Of a DNA stretch of 64,000 bases, positions 44,337-56,000 are shown in pieces. The notes beneath the pieces were generated by a model. It worked only from the letters and a program-made list of their open reading frames with translations, was not told the DNA's origin and searched no databases. Position numbers and translations under genes: made by a program. Position 1 is the stretch's first letter, and each line of letters begins with the position of its first letter. Source of the stretch: Corylus avellana (Eukaryota; Streptophyta; Magnoliopsida; Fagales; Betulaceae); contig NC_081545.1 in the NCBI RefSeq assembly GCF_901000735.1, positions 16,852,304-16,916,303 on the forward strand. The letters are read 5' to 3'.

Positions 44337-46415
44337 TATGATTACACAATCAATAGGGCTATTACTGTAGATGTGATAATTGCGTAAGTCTAAAGACTTA
44401 GTAAGTAAACCTCACAGTTGTGTATGAAATGAGCCAATTATTAATGAACGAAAATAAATATACAGTTTCAATAAGAATTTAAATGAGGTGTTGTCTTTGT
44501 TAATACACTATAAAAGTATCGTTTTATTTGAAATGAAGAGGTGTAATTTCATCAGCAATCGCCTATAGGTTTTAATACAGAAAAACTAATGCTTCAATAG
44601 GTTATAACTATCATATATGGGTTACTTGAGATTTTACCCATTCTCAATAGGATTGGTGTTGTCTCGATAGACCTGTAATATAATGCCGGTGCCCTAGCCA
44701 TTGTATGCTACCGTTCATATACTAGTAGTACAACCAAGTTTGACCTCGGGTGGCCCACGTTGCTAATAATGTACGTTCTGTAGTGACACACCAATCATGG
44801 TTGCGTCGGCCACGAAACAATCATTGGATTCAAGGCTCATATAACTCATATGCACACATTTGACCATAGAATCAAGTATATATAGTAAGCCCATGACCAT
44901 TATATTGCACGTACTGGTGTATCATGTTATACGATGCATCTTATCAATCGATTATTAAGATAGTTACCAGGTTACTTAAAAGAGTAAATATGCTCATATT
45001 ATACGCATGCTCAGTCAGCTGACATATTGCATGTTTTTAAGGAAAATAGTTGTAAATATTTACTTACATCATATGCTCGCTTGAGTCGTCCAAGATTCCA
45101 AATCCCTGCTATAATGAAATATGGCTATCATTATACGCAGTGCTAGAGGGTTTACTAAAGACACAAAAGGTCCTAACCGAATACACCTAGCTAAAATGTC
45201 ACAAAACCCTACTTTCATGCATTATGGGCTCTGGTCGAACGTTCTGTCCAAGGGGCAAACGTTCGGCCAGAATAGGTAGAGAACGTTCAGGCAGAGTCAA
45301 AAATGCAAAGTTTAGGCTTCTATACTCAGGTCACCATGCTAAAAATTACACCCTAGGCTCTAAACTAGTTCATTCAACATAGTGAAGCATGATGTATAAG
45401 AAAACCCAGGAAATAAATGAGCGTTCTAAACCATTTGAAAACCACTCTTTTCCTCTAAGGGGAAAAGGGCACACAAGCCATGGCATCTTTAAAAACTTGA
45501 AGAAAGCAAGGATAATAACAAGATAACAAAAAAGCTTGGTGAAAGTTTAAGAATTACCCTGAAGGCAGCACAAATCCCCCAAAACCTTCTTCTAGCTCTC
45601 AAGAAATTCTTCTCACTTTAGGGTTAGGGTTTTTGGTGTAAGGGGAGGCGTGCTTCCTTCTGCAGAAGTGGAGAATTAGTTAAAAATGCTTTTTAGACTT
45701 TTTGGTACTATGGTGAATGTTTGGTGTAGTATTACACAGTGGTTCTATGGTTGTAGGTTGAACGTTTAATCAATACCCATTGGGTCAAACTTTGGTCAAC
45801 GAACGTTTGTTGTGGTCCCCTACCGAACGTTCACACTAAGGACATGGTCGAATGTTCAGCATGGTGCCTTGCCAAACGTTCAGCCAGAAAGTTAAAGTTG
45901 GGTTTTTAAAGTTATTTTCAAGTGAGGGCTTGGTTAAGGGTTAAGACACTCATCTGGAGATTAAAAAAAAAAAGGTTTTCTAGGCTTAAGTAAGACAATT
46001 GCTTTTTGGATAAATCATTCTTTGGAAATTTGAGGCATCACAATCACAATTTTATTGGAGACCGTAAAATCCTTGTTTTACAGCCCATTTGAATTGAAGG
46101 TTTTCTCTTTTGTTTTTGTTTGTTTTTTTGAATTTATATGGATATTTTATAGAGAAATGATTTGTGTCAATAATTTGTCTATATTTTTGTCATCTTATTT
46201 TACAAATCAATCATTAGATTTGTGGACTCCATATAAGTCAATGATGTACTCCATAAATCTAATGATTTATCTATTGAATATGTAGGAAAATATGAGAAAA
46301 TGATTAACACCAATCATTTCTTATTTTTATATTATTGAAAAAAATTTGAAGATCATATTTATTTTTTTGTTGACTTTGAAGGGACATTGTTTTTTTTTTT
46401 TTTTTTTTTTTTTTT
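44337..46415. other. Intergenic, with gene-remnant edge and GAACGTT motifs
   Basis: Positions 44337-44411 continue the minus-strand gene remnant (NYHIYSNSPIDC). From 45230 to 45900 there are about ten gaacgtt/aacgttc motifs, as in antisense LTR sequence of some plant retrotransposons. A matching cluster lies at 4110-4225. Ends cannot be defined. A small palindrome around 46195-46270 (aatcattagattt...aaatctaatgatt) is also present. No gene is supported. Confidence 0.45.
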
Positions 46416-46955
46416 TGGTAAATATATTATAAGTCCCTGAGTCAATCCGCCAAAACTAAAAAATTCATAATTTTTTTTCTTCGACTTTTTACTCTCTGAG
46501 TCAATCAAAATGCCAATAAAATTTCTACCGTCAAAATTGTGTAACCGCTGTTAGTCCTAATCAAAATGCACCGTTTTGGTCATGTTAGCTGAATAGTTTT
46601 TTATTAATTTAATTTAAAAATTAAATATAAAAAAAAATTTGAAGGGGTGTCCAGCGGTGGGGTTGCCACCCCTAGCCACCCCCAAACCCCCAGGGGTTGG
46701 CCCGGTGGCAGCCCCACCGCTGACCCCTTCAATTTTTTTAATTTTTTTTTTTATTTTTTATATTTAATTTTAAAATTATTATGCTAACGTGGTAAAACGG
46801 TGCATTTTAATTGGGACCAACGATGATTATACAATTTTGACGGTAGTGATTTTATTGGCATTTCAATTGACCCAGGAAGTAAAAAGTCAAAAAAAAAAAA
46901 TTAATAATTTTTTAGTTTTGATGGCCTGACTCATGGACTTATAATATATTTACCA
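46416..46955. mobile_element. Foldback MITE upstream of GATA
   Basis: The whole 540 bp is an imperfect palindrome. The ends tggtaaatatattataagtc and its inverse, a gacggtag/ctaccgtc pair and an aaggggt.agcggtgggg / ccccaccgctga core pair up around a centre near 46690. Flanks are T-runs on both sides, so the target duplication (8-9 T) is uninformative. Its ends resemble MULE-type foldback elements. It ends about 190 bp before the GATA start codon and may lie in the promoter. Confidence 0.85.
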
Positions 46956-47147
46956 TTTTTTTTAATAATTAAATGAGACATTTACACAATTAGTAGTTTA
47001 TAAATAGTTTGAAAATATATGTAAAAATGATAGTACTATTCACAACCGACCCGGTTCTGTTCCCGACCCGAGCGCAAATTCCCATCCCCAGTTAAAGTTC
47101 AACTTTCCTCGCCCACTCTGTGTGTGTCAACTTTGAGTAATTGGAAA

Positions 47148-49990
47148 ATGCTATCAACACTTCATCCTCCTCGCTCCCTCTCCTCTCGCTTCCCTCGATA
47201 CATATCGTCACTCCCCGTCACCCTCTGCACCCTCACCGCCCAATCCCCGCCTTCCCAAATCCTCTCCATCCGCCATGCCCTACTCTCCCGCCACGTCACC
47301 GCCACCCAGCTAGCCGAGTCCTACCTCTCCCGCCTCCGCCTCACGGAGCCCCACCTCCGGTCCTTCCTCCACCTATCCGACGCCGTTTCTCAGCAGGCAT
47401 CCCGCATTGACGAACTGATTGCCGGGAACGAGCAGGTGGGCCCCCTCGCCGGCGTCCTCGTGGCCGTCAAGGACAACATCTGTACGGCGGATATGCCCTC
47501 CACAGGTGGGTCACGCGTGCTCGAGGGCTACCGCCCGCCGTTCGATGCCACGGCCGTCAGGAAGATCAAGGAGCTCGGGGGCATTGTGGTTGGAAAGACC
47601 AATCTCGACGAGTTTGGCATGGGGAGCACCACCGAAGGCTCTGCTTTTCAGGTCCTAAAATTTTATCATTGCCTTTCTGAGTTTTCTGAGATTTGGTTAG
47701 TGTTTGGTATCGAATTAGGCTTTTCAAGTAGTTTGGTAACAGGAGTTGGTTTACTCAGGTGATGCATGTGTTCATTCGTTAGGTGACTGCAAACCCATGG
47801 GACGTGTCTCGGGTGCCAGGAGGATCATCAGGAGGCTCAGCTGCGGCTGTTTCCGCCAGGCAGTGTGTGGTGTCACTGGGAAGCGATACCGGTGGAAGTG
47901 TCCGGCAGCCAGCATCGTTCTGTGGCGTCGTTGGATTGAAGCCCACGTATGGACGCGTCTCAAGGTATGGGCTTATGGCGTATGCATCGTCCCTTGATGT
48001 CATTGGCTGCTTTGGATCGTCGATTGCCGATACTGGGATTCTTCTTCATGCAATTTCTGGTCACGATCGACTTGATGCCACCAGTAGTAAGCGAGTAAGG
48101 GGCTCTTATACCCTTGTTTTGTATGTACAAATATGGTCTTTTGCATACTTGTAAGTGACCAAATTATGACCAAGTTTTATATGTAGCGAGTGAGGGATTG
48201 AGTTTGTGTATATGTTTTATCTTTGGTATATAGCTAAAAGTGGGTTGATTTCTGCCACCTGAAGATATACCTGGTATGTTTTAAACAAGAAGCCGCCTAA
48301 TCTTGTTGGTGTACATCCTGCATTGTGTGACTTTATTGGTTTTTAAGTAAGAGTTGTTGATCTGAATATAGTGCTGTTGAAGACTACGATATTAGGATGA
48401 CATGCATTTTTTTTTGAGTGTCCTGTGTCTAATGTGATGTGATGTCATTGCATTGTGTTCTGTTTTAATTTTGTAAGATGTTTAACTTTTCAGGAGGTTC
48501 CTGATTTTGCATCTCAATTTGCTTCCACGGATTTTTTGGAATCTAAACCATTGAAGGGACTAAGGGTTGGTCTGATACGTGAAACTCTTGATGATGGTGT
48601 TGATAGTGGAGTGATATCTGCAATACGGGGTGCTGCTTTGCATCTCGAGGACCTAGGATGCTCTGTGTCAGAGGTCGACTTTTTATAGTTTATATTCCTT
48701 GAATGAACCATTTCCTGCTCTAACTTCTCTACTTCATTCCAGAAGTTTATGCATATTCTTTTAACATCTTTTAAAACCTTCTGTGAATCTTAAAATTGTA
48801 GATCTCCTTACCATCTTTCTCCCTTGGGTTGCCTGCTTATTATATTCTTGCGGCATCTGAATCATCTTCCAACTTATCACGTTATGATGGTGTTAGGTAA
48901 TATGCTGAGAAATTCTTATCCTACAATGATGATATATATTTTTTCATATGGTCTGCATATATACTCTCTCTCTCTCTCCATACACACGTGTACTTATATG
49001 TATTAATCAATTTGCATAAATAATGTTATGTTATTTCTTAGGTTAGAGAGAGAGAGAGAGAGAGATGCAGCACAAGAACTGAGGGAAAATACTGTTTATG
49101 AAACACTTTAGCAGAGCTTTATATTAGGTTATTGATGGGTTTTTGAGTATTTTTTGTTCAGTTTAAAGCAAGGATCATAATCGATTGTTTTTAGGTTAAG
49201 GTTTTGTTTTCTTATAAATAGAAGATTATAAAATCATTGTTAGATTGCTACTCTTATGATTATCAAGAAAAATTGTCTTTGGCTTGTTAGTTCCTTTGAG
49301 AACTCTTAAAGGTTTTACTTATTTCAACACGCTAAGAGCTTTCCCAGCAGCTCTCCTAAAGCTGCTTCCCTTCCTAAAATTTAAGGAAAATTTTGAAAAT
49401 ACCACAAAATCACACGTGTAGCAGGTTCTTCATGTGTTCTGTAGCAATTCTCACGGTTTATTATAATCATAAAAGGACATTCTCTCTCCTCTCTCCTCTC
49501 ACACCTCCTACAACACATCCCTTGTACAATCACCGAAACACAAACCCATCAACCCCACCTCCAATTTCATCTACCATCCCACCATCAATCCAAAGCTAAC
49601 AAACAATTTTGCAACTTTCATTGCCATTCAGTTGTGACCCTCCAGAGACAAAATAAAACACCCAACCTTTAACTCCTCTGCCATTGACGAGCAACATCCC
49701 TTTGCCATTGAGTGAATTGTAGATGCCGACCACAATGCCATGGCCGAATGACCACCACATTGCCAGATTAGCTCAACATCTCTTTTTCTTGCCCGTCCTC
49801 ACTCTCTCAGCTGTGATGTTCAAAAGGGGGAAACTCACTCTCTCAATCGGCCTAGATGCTTCTGCTGGTAAACGAGGAGATTCAGAATAAACGTAATCTT
49901 CATAATCCACTATGGCTGTCGTACTTGCCTCTATTTAGGAGGAAACAGAAGGGATGGGGGGCATGGGTTTCCACTTTTCAGCATCTATGC

Positions 49991-50025
<35 letters not shown>

Positions 50026-53000
50026 AAAAAGTAAAAAAATAATATTTTAGGGAAGCAAAAAATAGTTTGGTTCCTTACATTTAGGGAAAACTGAAGGGAG
50101 GCCACTGAGAATGCTTTAAACAGCTTTCCCTTTGTTTCCCTTTAAGATAGGCTTCGATTAAAAATTGAAAATCTATACCCACTTGCACGTCCATTTGTGT
50201 TACAACAAGTGAGTTTGGGTAGTCAATTTGGAGGTAGAAACCAACTAAACCTATAAATAAAAAAAAAAATAAAAAAAATAAAGGAAAATGAAAAAGAAGC
50301 CAACTAATGAGCATTTGTGGTTTAGTTGAAAGGATTTGGCCAAAAGGGGAAAATATTTTTTACTTAAAGATAAAGCATTAAAAAAAGGAGAAAATATAAA
50401 ACCAGTCCCTCTGGTTGCACTAATTTACAATAAGCTCCATAGGGTTAAAAAATGACTTAAAACTTCCTATGGTAAGCCTAAGTGACAAATAACTCCCTAT
50501 GTTAACTTGCTACTTGAAATTCTGACAGAATCTGCCAATGTACCACATAAATAAGAAAAAAAAAGAGAAAAAGATCAAAAGATGAAAAAGGAAAAAGAAA
50601 AAAATAGGGGGTGGGTTGACCACCTCCAAGCCGGTCAGAGGGGGTGACCAAACACCCCTTGTTTTTTCCTATTATAATTTTTTTTTTCTTTTTGATTTTT
50701 TTAATATTTTTGATCATCAAAATATTTTGTTATAGAAGAGACTTGTCTAATTTTGATTGGGGATGATGTGGCCCATCGGTGGATTCTATCAAGATTTCAA
50801 ATGTCAAGTCAATGTGGGGAGTGATTTGCCACCTATGCTTACCATGGGGAGTTTTAAGTCATTTTTCAACTTGAGGAAGATTATTGCAAATCGGTGCAAC
50901 CACAAGGACTGGTTTTGTATTTTTCTCTTAAAAAAACTTAATATAAACTGTGGGGCCATATGCATGATAGTATATTTGTTAAGATTGGATTAAATGGAAT
51001 TGTGAATTATCAATTATAAATACACTGCGAAGTAGCTAGAGATTTGTGGGTTTCGGTTTTCAGTCTTTTCTGGATAGAGTGGGTCATGCCTCAACAGTGG
51101 AGTTGTTGGCTAGTTGGAGAGGCGGGTTTGGTAGCCACCTTTGTATAGATGTTTTGAGGATGGTTCCTCTATGTTTGATGTGGTACATTTGGAGAGAATG
51201 CAATGCTACCAATTTTGAAGATTGTGAGTGAATGGTGACAGAGTTAAAAGCTTTGGTGTTCAAAACTCTTTATGGGTGGATGGTTGCTCTCAATAGTTCT
51301 CGTTTTTCTAATTTTCTTGAATTTATAGATTTGTGTTTTTGCTCTTCTCCCTAGTTGGGTGTCCCTCTTGTATGGTCCATGTTGCACCACTTTGCGCTTT
51401 TTAAAAAGATTGAATTACTTATAAAAAAATACATAAGCAAGTGAGTTATCATTTTTGTTATCTATATCAATATCCAGGTATGGAAACCAAGTCACTGCTG
51501 GCGAGCTAACCTCTCTTTATGGGGATTCTCGATCTAAAGGATTCGGTCCCGAGGTACATGAACTTTAGGTGGCTATTCATACTTTTGCTTGGGTTTTGAA
51601 GATCTCATAAACTGGCACATAATTACTAGATTTCATTGAACTAGTTGTTACTTAGCATTAAAGGAAATCATAAATTAAAGTTTTACCTGTCAGTGGCTTT
51701 GAATAAACCTATGTCTACATTTCTGCAGGTCAAAAGGAGAATTTTAACAGGAACATATGCCCTTTCAGCTGGTTATTATGATGCATATTACAAGCGTGCC
51801 CAGCAGGTACTACAATCATAGTGCTATTTGTTTTCATTTAATCAGTGTAATTTGTTTTCTTAACCTGATTAAGATGATTTGGTAATGAGGGGCACCCCAT
51901 ATGTAGAATTTCTATGTATTTTTTTTTTGGATAAGTAATTATGGTATAAAAGAGCGCAGAGGGGCGCAACCCTGGCATTATAGAGAAAAAAAATACCAAA
52001 TCTGAACCATGGACTTGGTACCATGGATAATAGGCTTAACTGATGTCAACCTTGCGACTCTTTTATTTCTAATGACTGTAGTCTTATTTTTACAACATTG
52101 ATTTTTGTGGATATCCCAGTCATAAAAACATTTATCGTAGTTCTTTGGTGGTTCTTTTATATTGATATGTTTTCTTCATGATCCTCTGGAATTACGGTGT
52201 TCAAGAAGAAATTTATGATTGTAATAGTCTTTTAGGTGAGGACCATAATACGGAAAAGTTTCAAGGCAGCATTGGATGAAAATGACATCCTAATTTCACC
52301 TGCTGCTCCATCTGCGGCTTATAAGATTGGTATGCTGCTTCTGTCTTTTGTTTTTGTGTTAGTAGTGTGATTCTTTCATAGTGGATAACCACTTTTTATG
52401 TTTACAGGTGAGAAAAAAGATGACCCATTGGCAATGTATGCAGGAGACATCATGACTGTGAGCATTTCAACTCTTTTTTATCTTCTGCTATATTTAATGT
52501 TTTTTATTTGTTACTTGTTTTGTCATATTTTTTCTTTCTTTTCTCCATGGATAGGACAAAGAGAATGGAGAGAAACATTTTTTTTTTGATAAGTAATGTT
52601 GTAAATATCAAAAAAAGCATAATGCGCCTCTAAGCATACAGAAAGTATACGAAGGAAAACCCTCAAAAACCCACAAAAAGAACACCTTATACAAACCCTA
52701 AAAACCAAAGAATCCTAAAGAAACCTTGTGCCCTAAAACCCACAAAAGCCCTAAATACAATTGACCATACTAGAGCCATGATCTCTAGCCTCAAAATTAA
52801 TGGAGCATTCCAAATTTTTGAGCTCCCTCTTCCCCTTAACCTTTGGAGCAAAAACGTCCTTTTTGGGCTCCCGCTCCTCTTCAGTGACTGAGAAAGTATC
52901 CAAAAGACTTTTCTCGTCACCTCCACAAGACAAACCCACAATGGAAGCGAATTTCACCGCATCGAGCATCTCCTTGGAATAACCCTCCAGCCCCTCCACC

Positions 53001-56000
53001 GGAGTTTCCGCCACAACCTTGGCTAGCAACTCCTTGTTCTTATTCTTATGCAGCTGCTATCTTATCCTTCACTCTTTGGGAATACCCTAGTTGAGACTTG
53101 GAGACAGAGGAATAAATAGGAGCATCACTCTCCGTTGTGCGAGGATAAGGTTGGCGAAGTCTCATACCTAGCTCAGCCGCTCCATGGGAACTGTCATTCT
53201 TGGAACCCTGAATTGACGAAGACGCCACCTTCACCACAGGCAGAGAAGGAGAAACAATTCTCGACCCGAAAAACCCCCGTCGGATCAAACCTTTCGCCGG
53301 TGCAGGGTGCCTATTAGTCTTATCAGGAATTTCCTCCGTCGCCAGAGAAGCATAAGCCCCCATCGGAGAAACAAAATCTCCTGCCATAGAAAAAGGGCCC
53401 TCCCTTGCCCTGCTTAGTGGGCTTGCCGGAGAAATAGAAGCCTCCGCCGGAGAAACAGAAGTGACCGCCATAGAAGCAGGAGCCTCCTCCAGAGAGAGAG
53501 AGGCCACTGCCAGAGACATAGGGTCTTCCTCTAGAAGGACAGAGATTTTTGCCAAGGAAGATGCAGAATGCTCCCTAACCCTACATAGAGTACTCACTGG
53601 AGTAGACTGTCGGACCTGGACTCTCTCCGACAATAGAGCATTCTTCGATGTAGAACCCAAACCCGTCACAACCTCAACATCGGTGTGTTTAGACACCCAC
53701 AGACTGGGAGGAGATAGACAGATTGCGCTCCTGCCGGACCTGGACCCAACATCGGCAACTCCACTACCATCGCCGATAAAGCACGCCATCGCCGGATCCA
53801 AGCCATCGCCTGTAAGAGGCTCTGGAGGGTCATCGTCCTTGAACACAATTGAACCCTGCAGGTCCTTAGACACCAGCGGACCCACGCTTACCGTCACAGG
53901 GGCAAAAACTCCATTGGGCACATCAGAGATGCTGCCGGAGACAACAACAAGGCCCACCGAAAATGAAGCTATCGGCGATAATACTCTGCCCTGAAGTGGC
54001 TTAGTCTGAGCCTTCATCTGCGTTTTGCAAGGAGGCTTAAGATGCGCAGCGGGTTTGGGCTTTGGAGAAAGCCCAAGCCCGAAACCCTTAGGGACTTTCA
54101 GACTATTTAACACAACCCTTATCTTTTTCCTTAATGGAATTCCTTCAAACCCTGCTTGAAGGCCTTCAAATAGCCTAGTAAGTATACGGTCCAGCTCTGA
54201 ATGGAATAACCCTAAAAGATATTTTACCCATTGCTTGACAGAATTGCCCCTCATCTTCTTCGTAGAGCCAGCCGCCAGCACAGAAGAAGACTCCGAAGCA
54301 CCCATAGTCTCCAGCTTCTCTAGCTCAAAGCAATCCACCGTGACCCGCTGCTCATTCCCACCATACCCCACCTCAAAACACGCCGTCACTGGGAAAAGAT
54401 CCATGCAATGCGAAGAATGCCCCTTCAAACCCCTGTAAACCACCTCAGGGCAAGGCTTCGATTGTAACACCTCTGCAAAGGATCGTCCCTGAGTACATCC
54501 AACAGATGCATCTTCCCAAGCAGTCTTGATCTACTCGGTCTGCATCCTCGGCAAAGAGGGTATCTCAAACTCCAAAGACCTAATCCTCCCTTCGGGAGGA
54601 GCCATCATAAGTCGCAGCTCACCCGCAAATTGACGCCAGTCCCGCCCATAACGACCCTTCAAGAGCCAAATGACTCCTTTACATCCAACCTCCGCATAAA
54701 TGGACACCTCCAGGAACCTTCCTGCCTTATTACCACCCCATGAACCATCATAACTTTATCTCCCTTACGGTAAGACTTGGCGATATTAGCCTTCACCTGA
54801 CTCGCTGCTTCCACCGTATCCGCCAACCAAGAAGAACATTGGTTGCTCGCAAATATAAACCCTATGAAACCTTTTCTCCTTTCCTCCAAACAAAGGTCAG
54901 GAGACCCTTCCTTTGCTGATAAGCAAAAGGTTTTTGCTTCAATGGAGAAGCGACGTTCCATCACAAACTCGCCGAACCCTCGTGCTTAGCGCCTACATGC
55001 GCCACCGCTAGGGCTAATTGGGAAAGAAAAAAGAGGAGAGAACGAAGCGTTTTTTCACGTGCTTGAGCTTGATCTTATAGACATATGGAGAGAAACATTA
55101 AAAGGACCTAAACTAGATTAGTGAGAAAAGATTTAAATGTTTATCAGAATTTAATTGCCAATAGCAACCTAATGATGGGAATGAGGTTGTGGATAAAGTA
55201 ATTTGTTTTTTTAAGTTGCTGGGGAAGGAGAGTATGACTTGGTTGTACGCCACGGTGGAGGATTTGGCACAAAAGACTGAGGCGAAGGACTTTGTCAAGT
55301 CGACTGGGGAGGGGACCAAGGCTCGTATAGCTCAACGACAATCTAATAAGTCCGGCTTCATGGTGGTGGAGGCGTATGGGGGTGGTGGTCGTCGAGGCTC
55401 TTTTGTTGTGCTGGAGGGACAAGAAGGGAGAGGTGGAGAATTTTTCGCAGCGGAACTGGGCAAGGCAAACCAATGACATGGGTAATTCTCATCGGCTCCT
55501 CTGTGCAAGGAGTTTACTTTAGGCAGCCCTCCCTTCGTGGAGGTGCTAGGTGGGGACGAAGAAGCCCCCGATTTGCTCAACAGAGAATGATTTGAGGTCG
55601 GGGAAGTCTCTAATAGACCCTCTGATTTCTTGCGTGGATTATGATGTTAATGATGTCCGGTCATGTCTCTATGCTACGGATGCAATGGGTAATAAGGAAG
55701 GAGTGGCATGCATTAGTGGGATTCTTAAATCCCTGAGTAGTCGGTGGTACTTTTAGAAGGGGAAGTGGACCGGAAGCTGGGTTTAGTGGATGAGGGCTTG
55801 GGCTCTTTTGGGTTGAAGGATGTGAAATTTAATAAAGGAAAGGCCCAATGGGTGTTGTCAACTCCTCTTGCAAGCCCTACTCCTAAAAATCAGTGCTTTG
55901 ATTGGTGAAGAGAAATAAGGGCCCTTTAGTGAAACATGCATTTTGCTTGAAGCCAACTTGTAAATGGGTCAGGAAAGCTCGGGTTGGGGAAGCCCATCTC

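Noticed and set aside
47124..47147. Upstream extension of the GATA frame starting with GTG
   Set aside because: GTG is not a normal plant start and the first in-frame ATG is at 47148. The extra residues are not part of the conserved protein.
53135..53994. Plus-strand frames of 60 and 177 codons in the LINE A region
   Set aside because: Antisense shadows of the long ORF1 frame on the minus strand.
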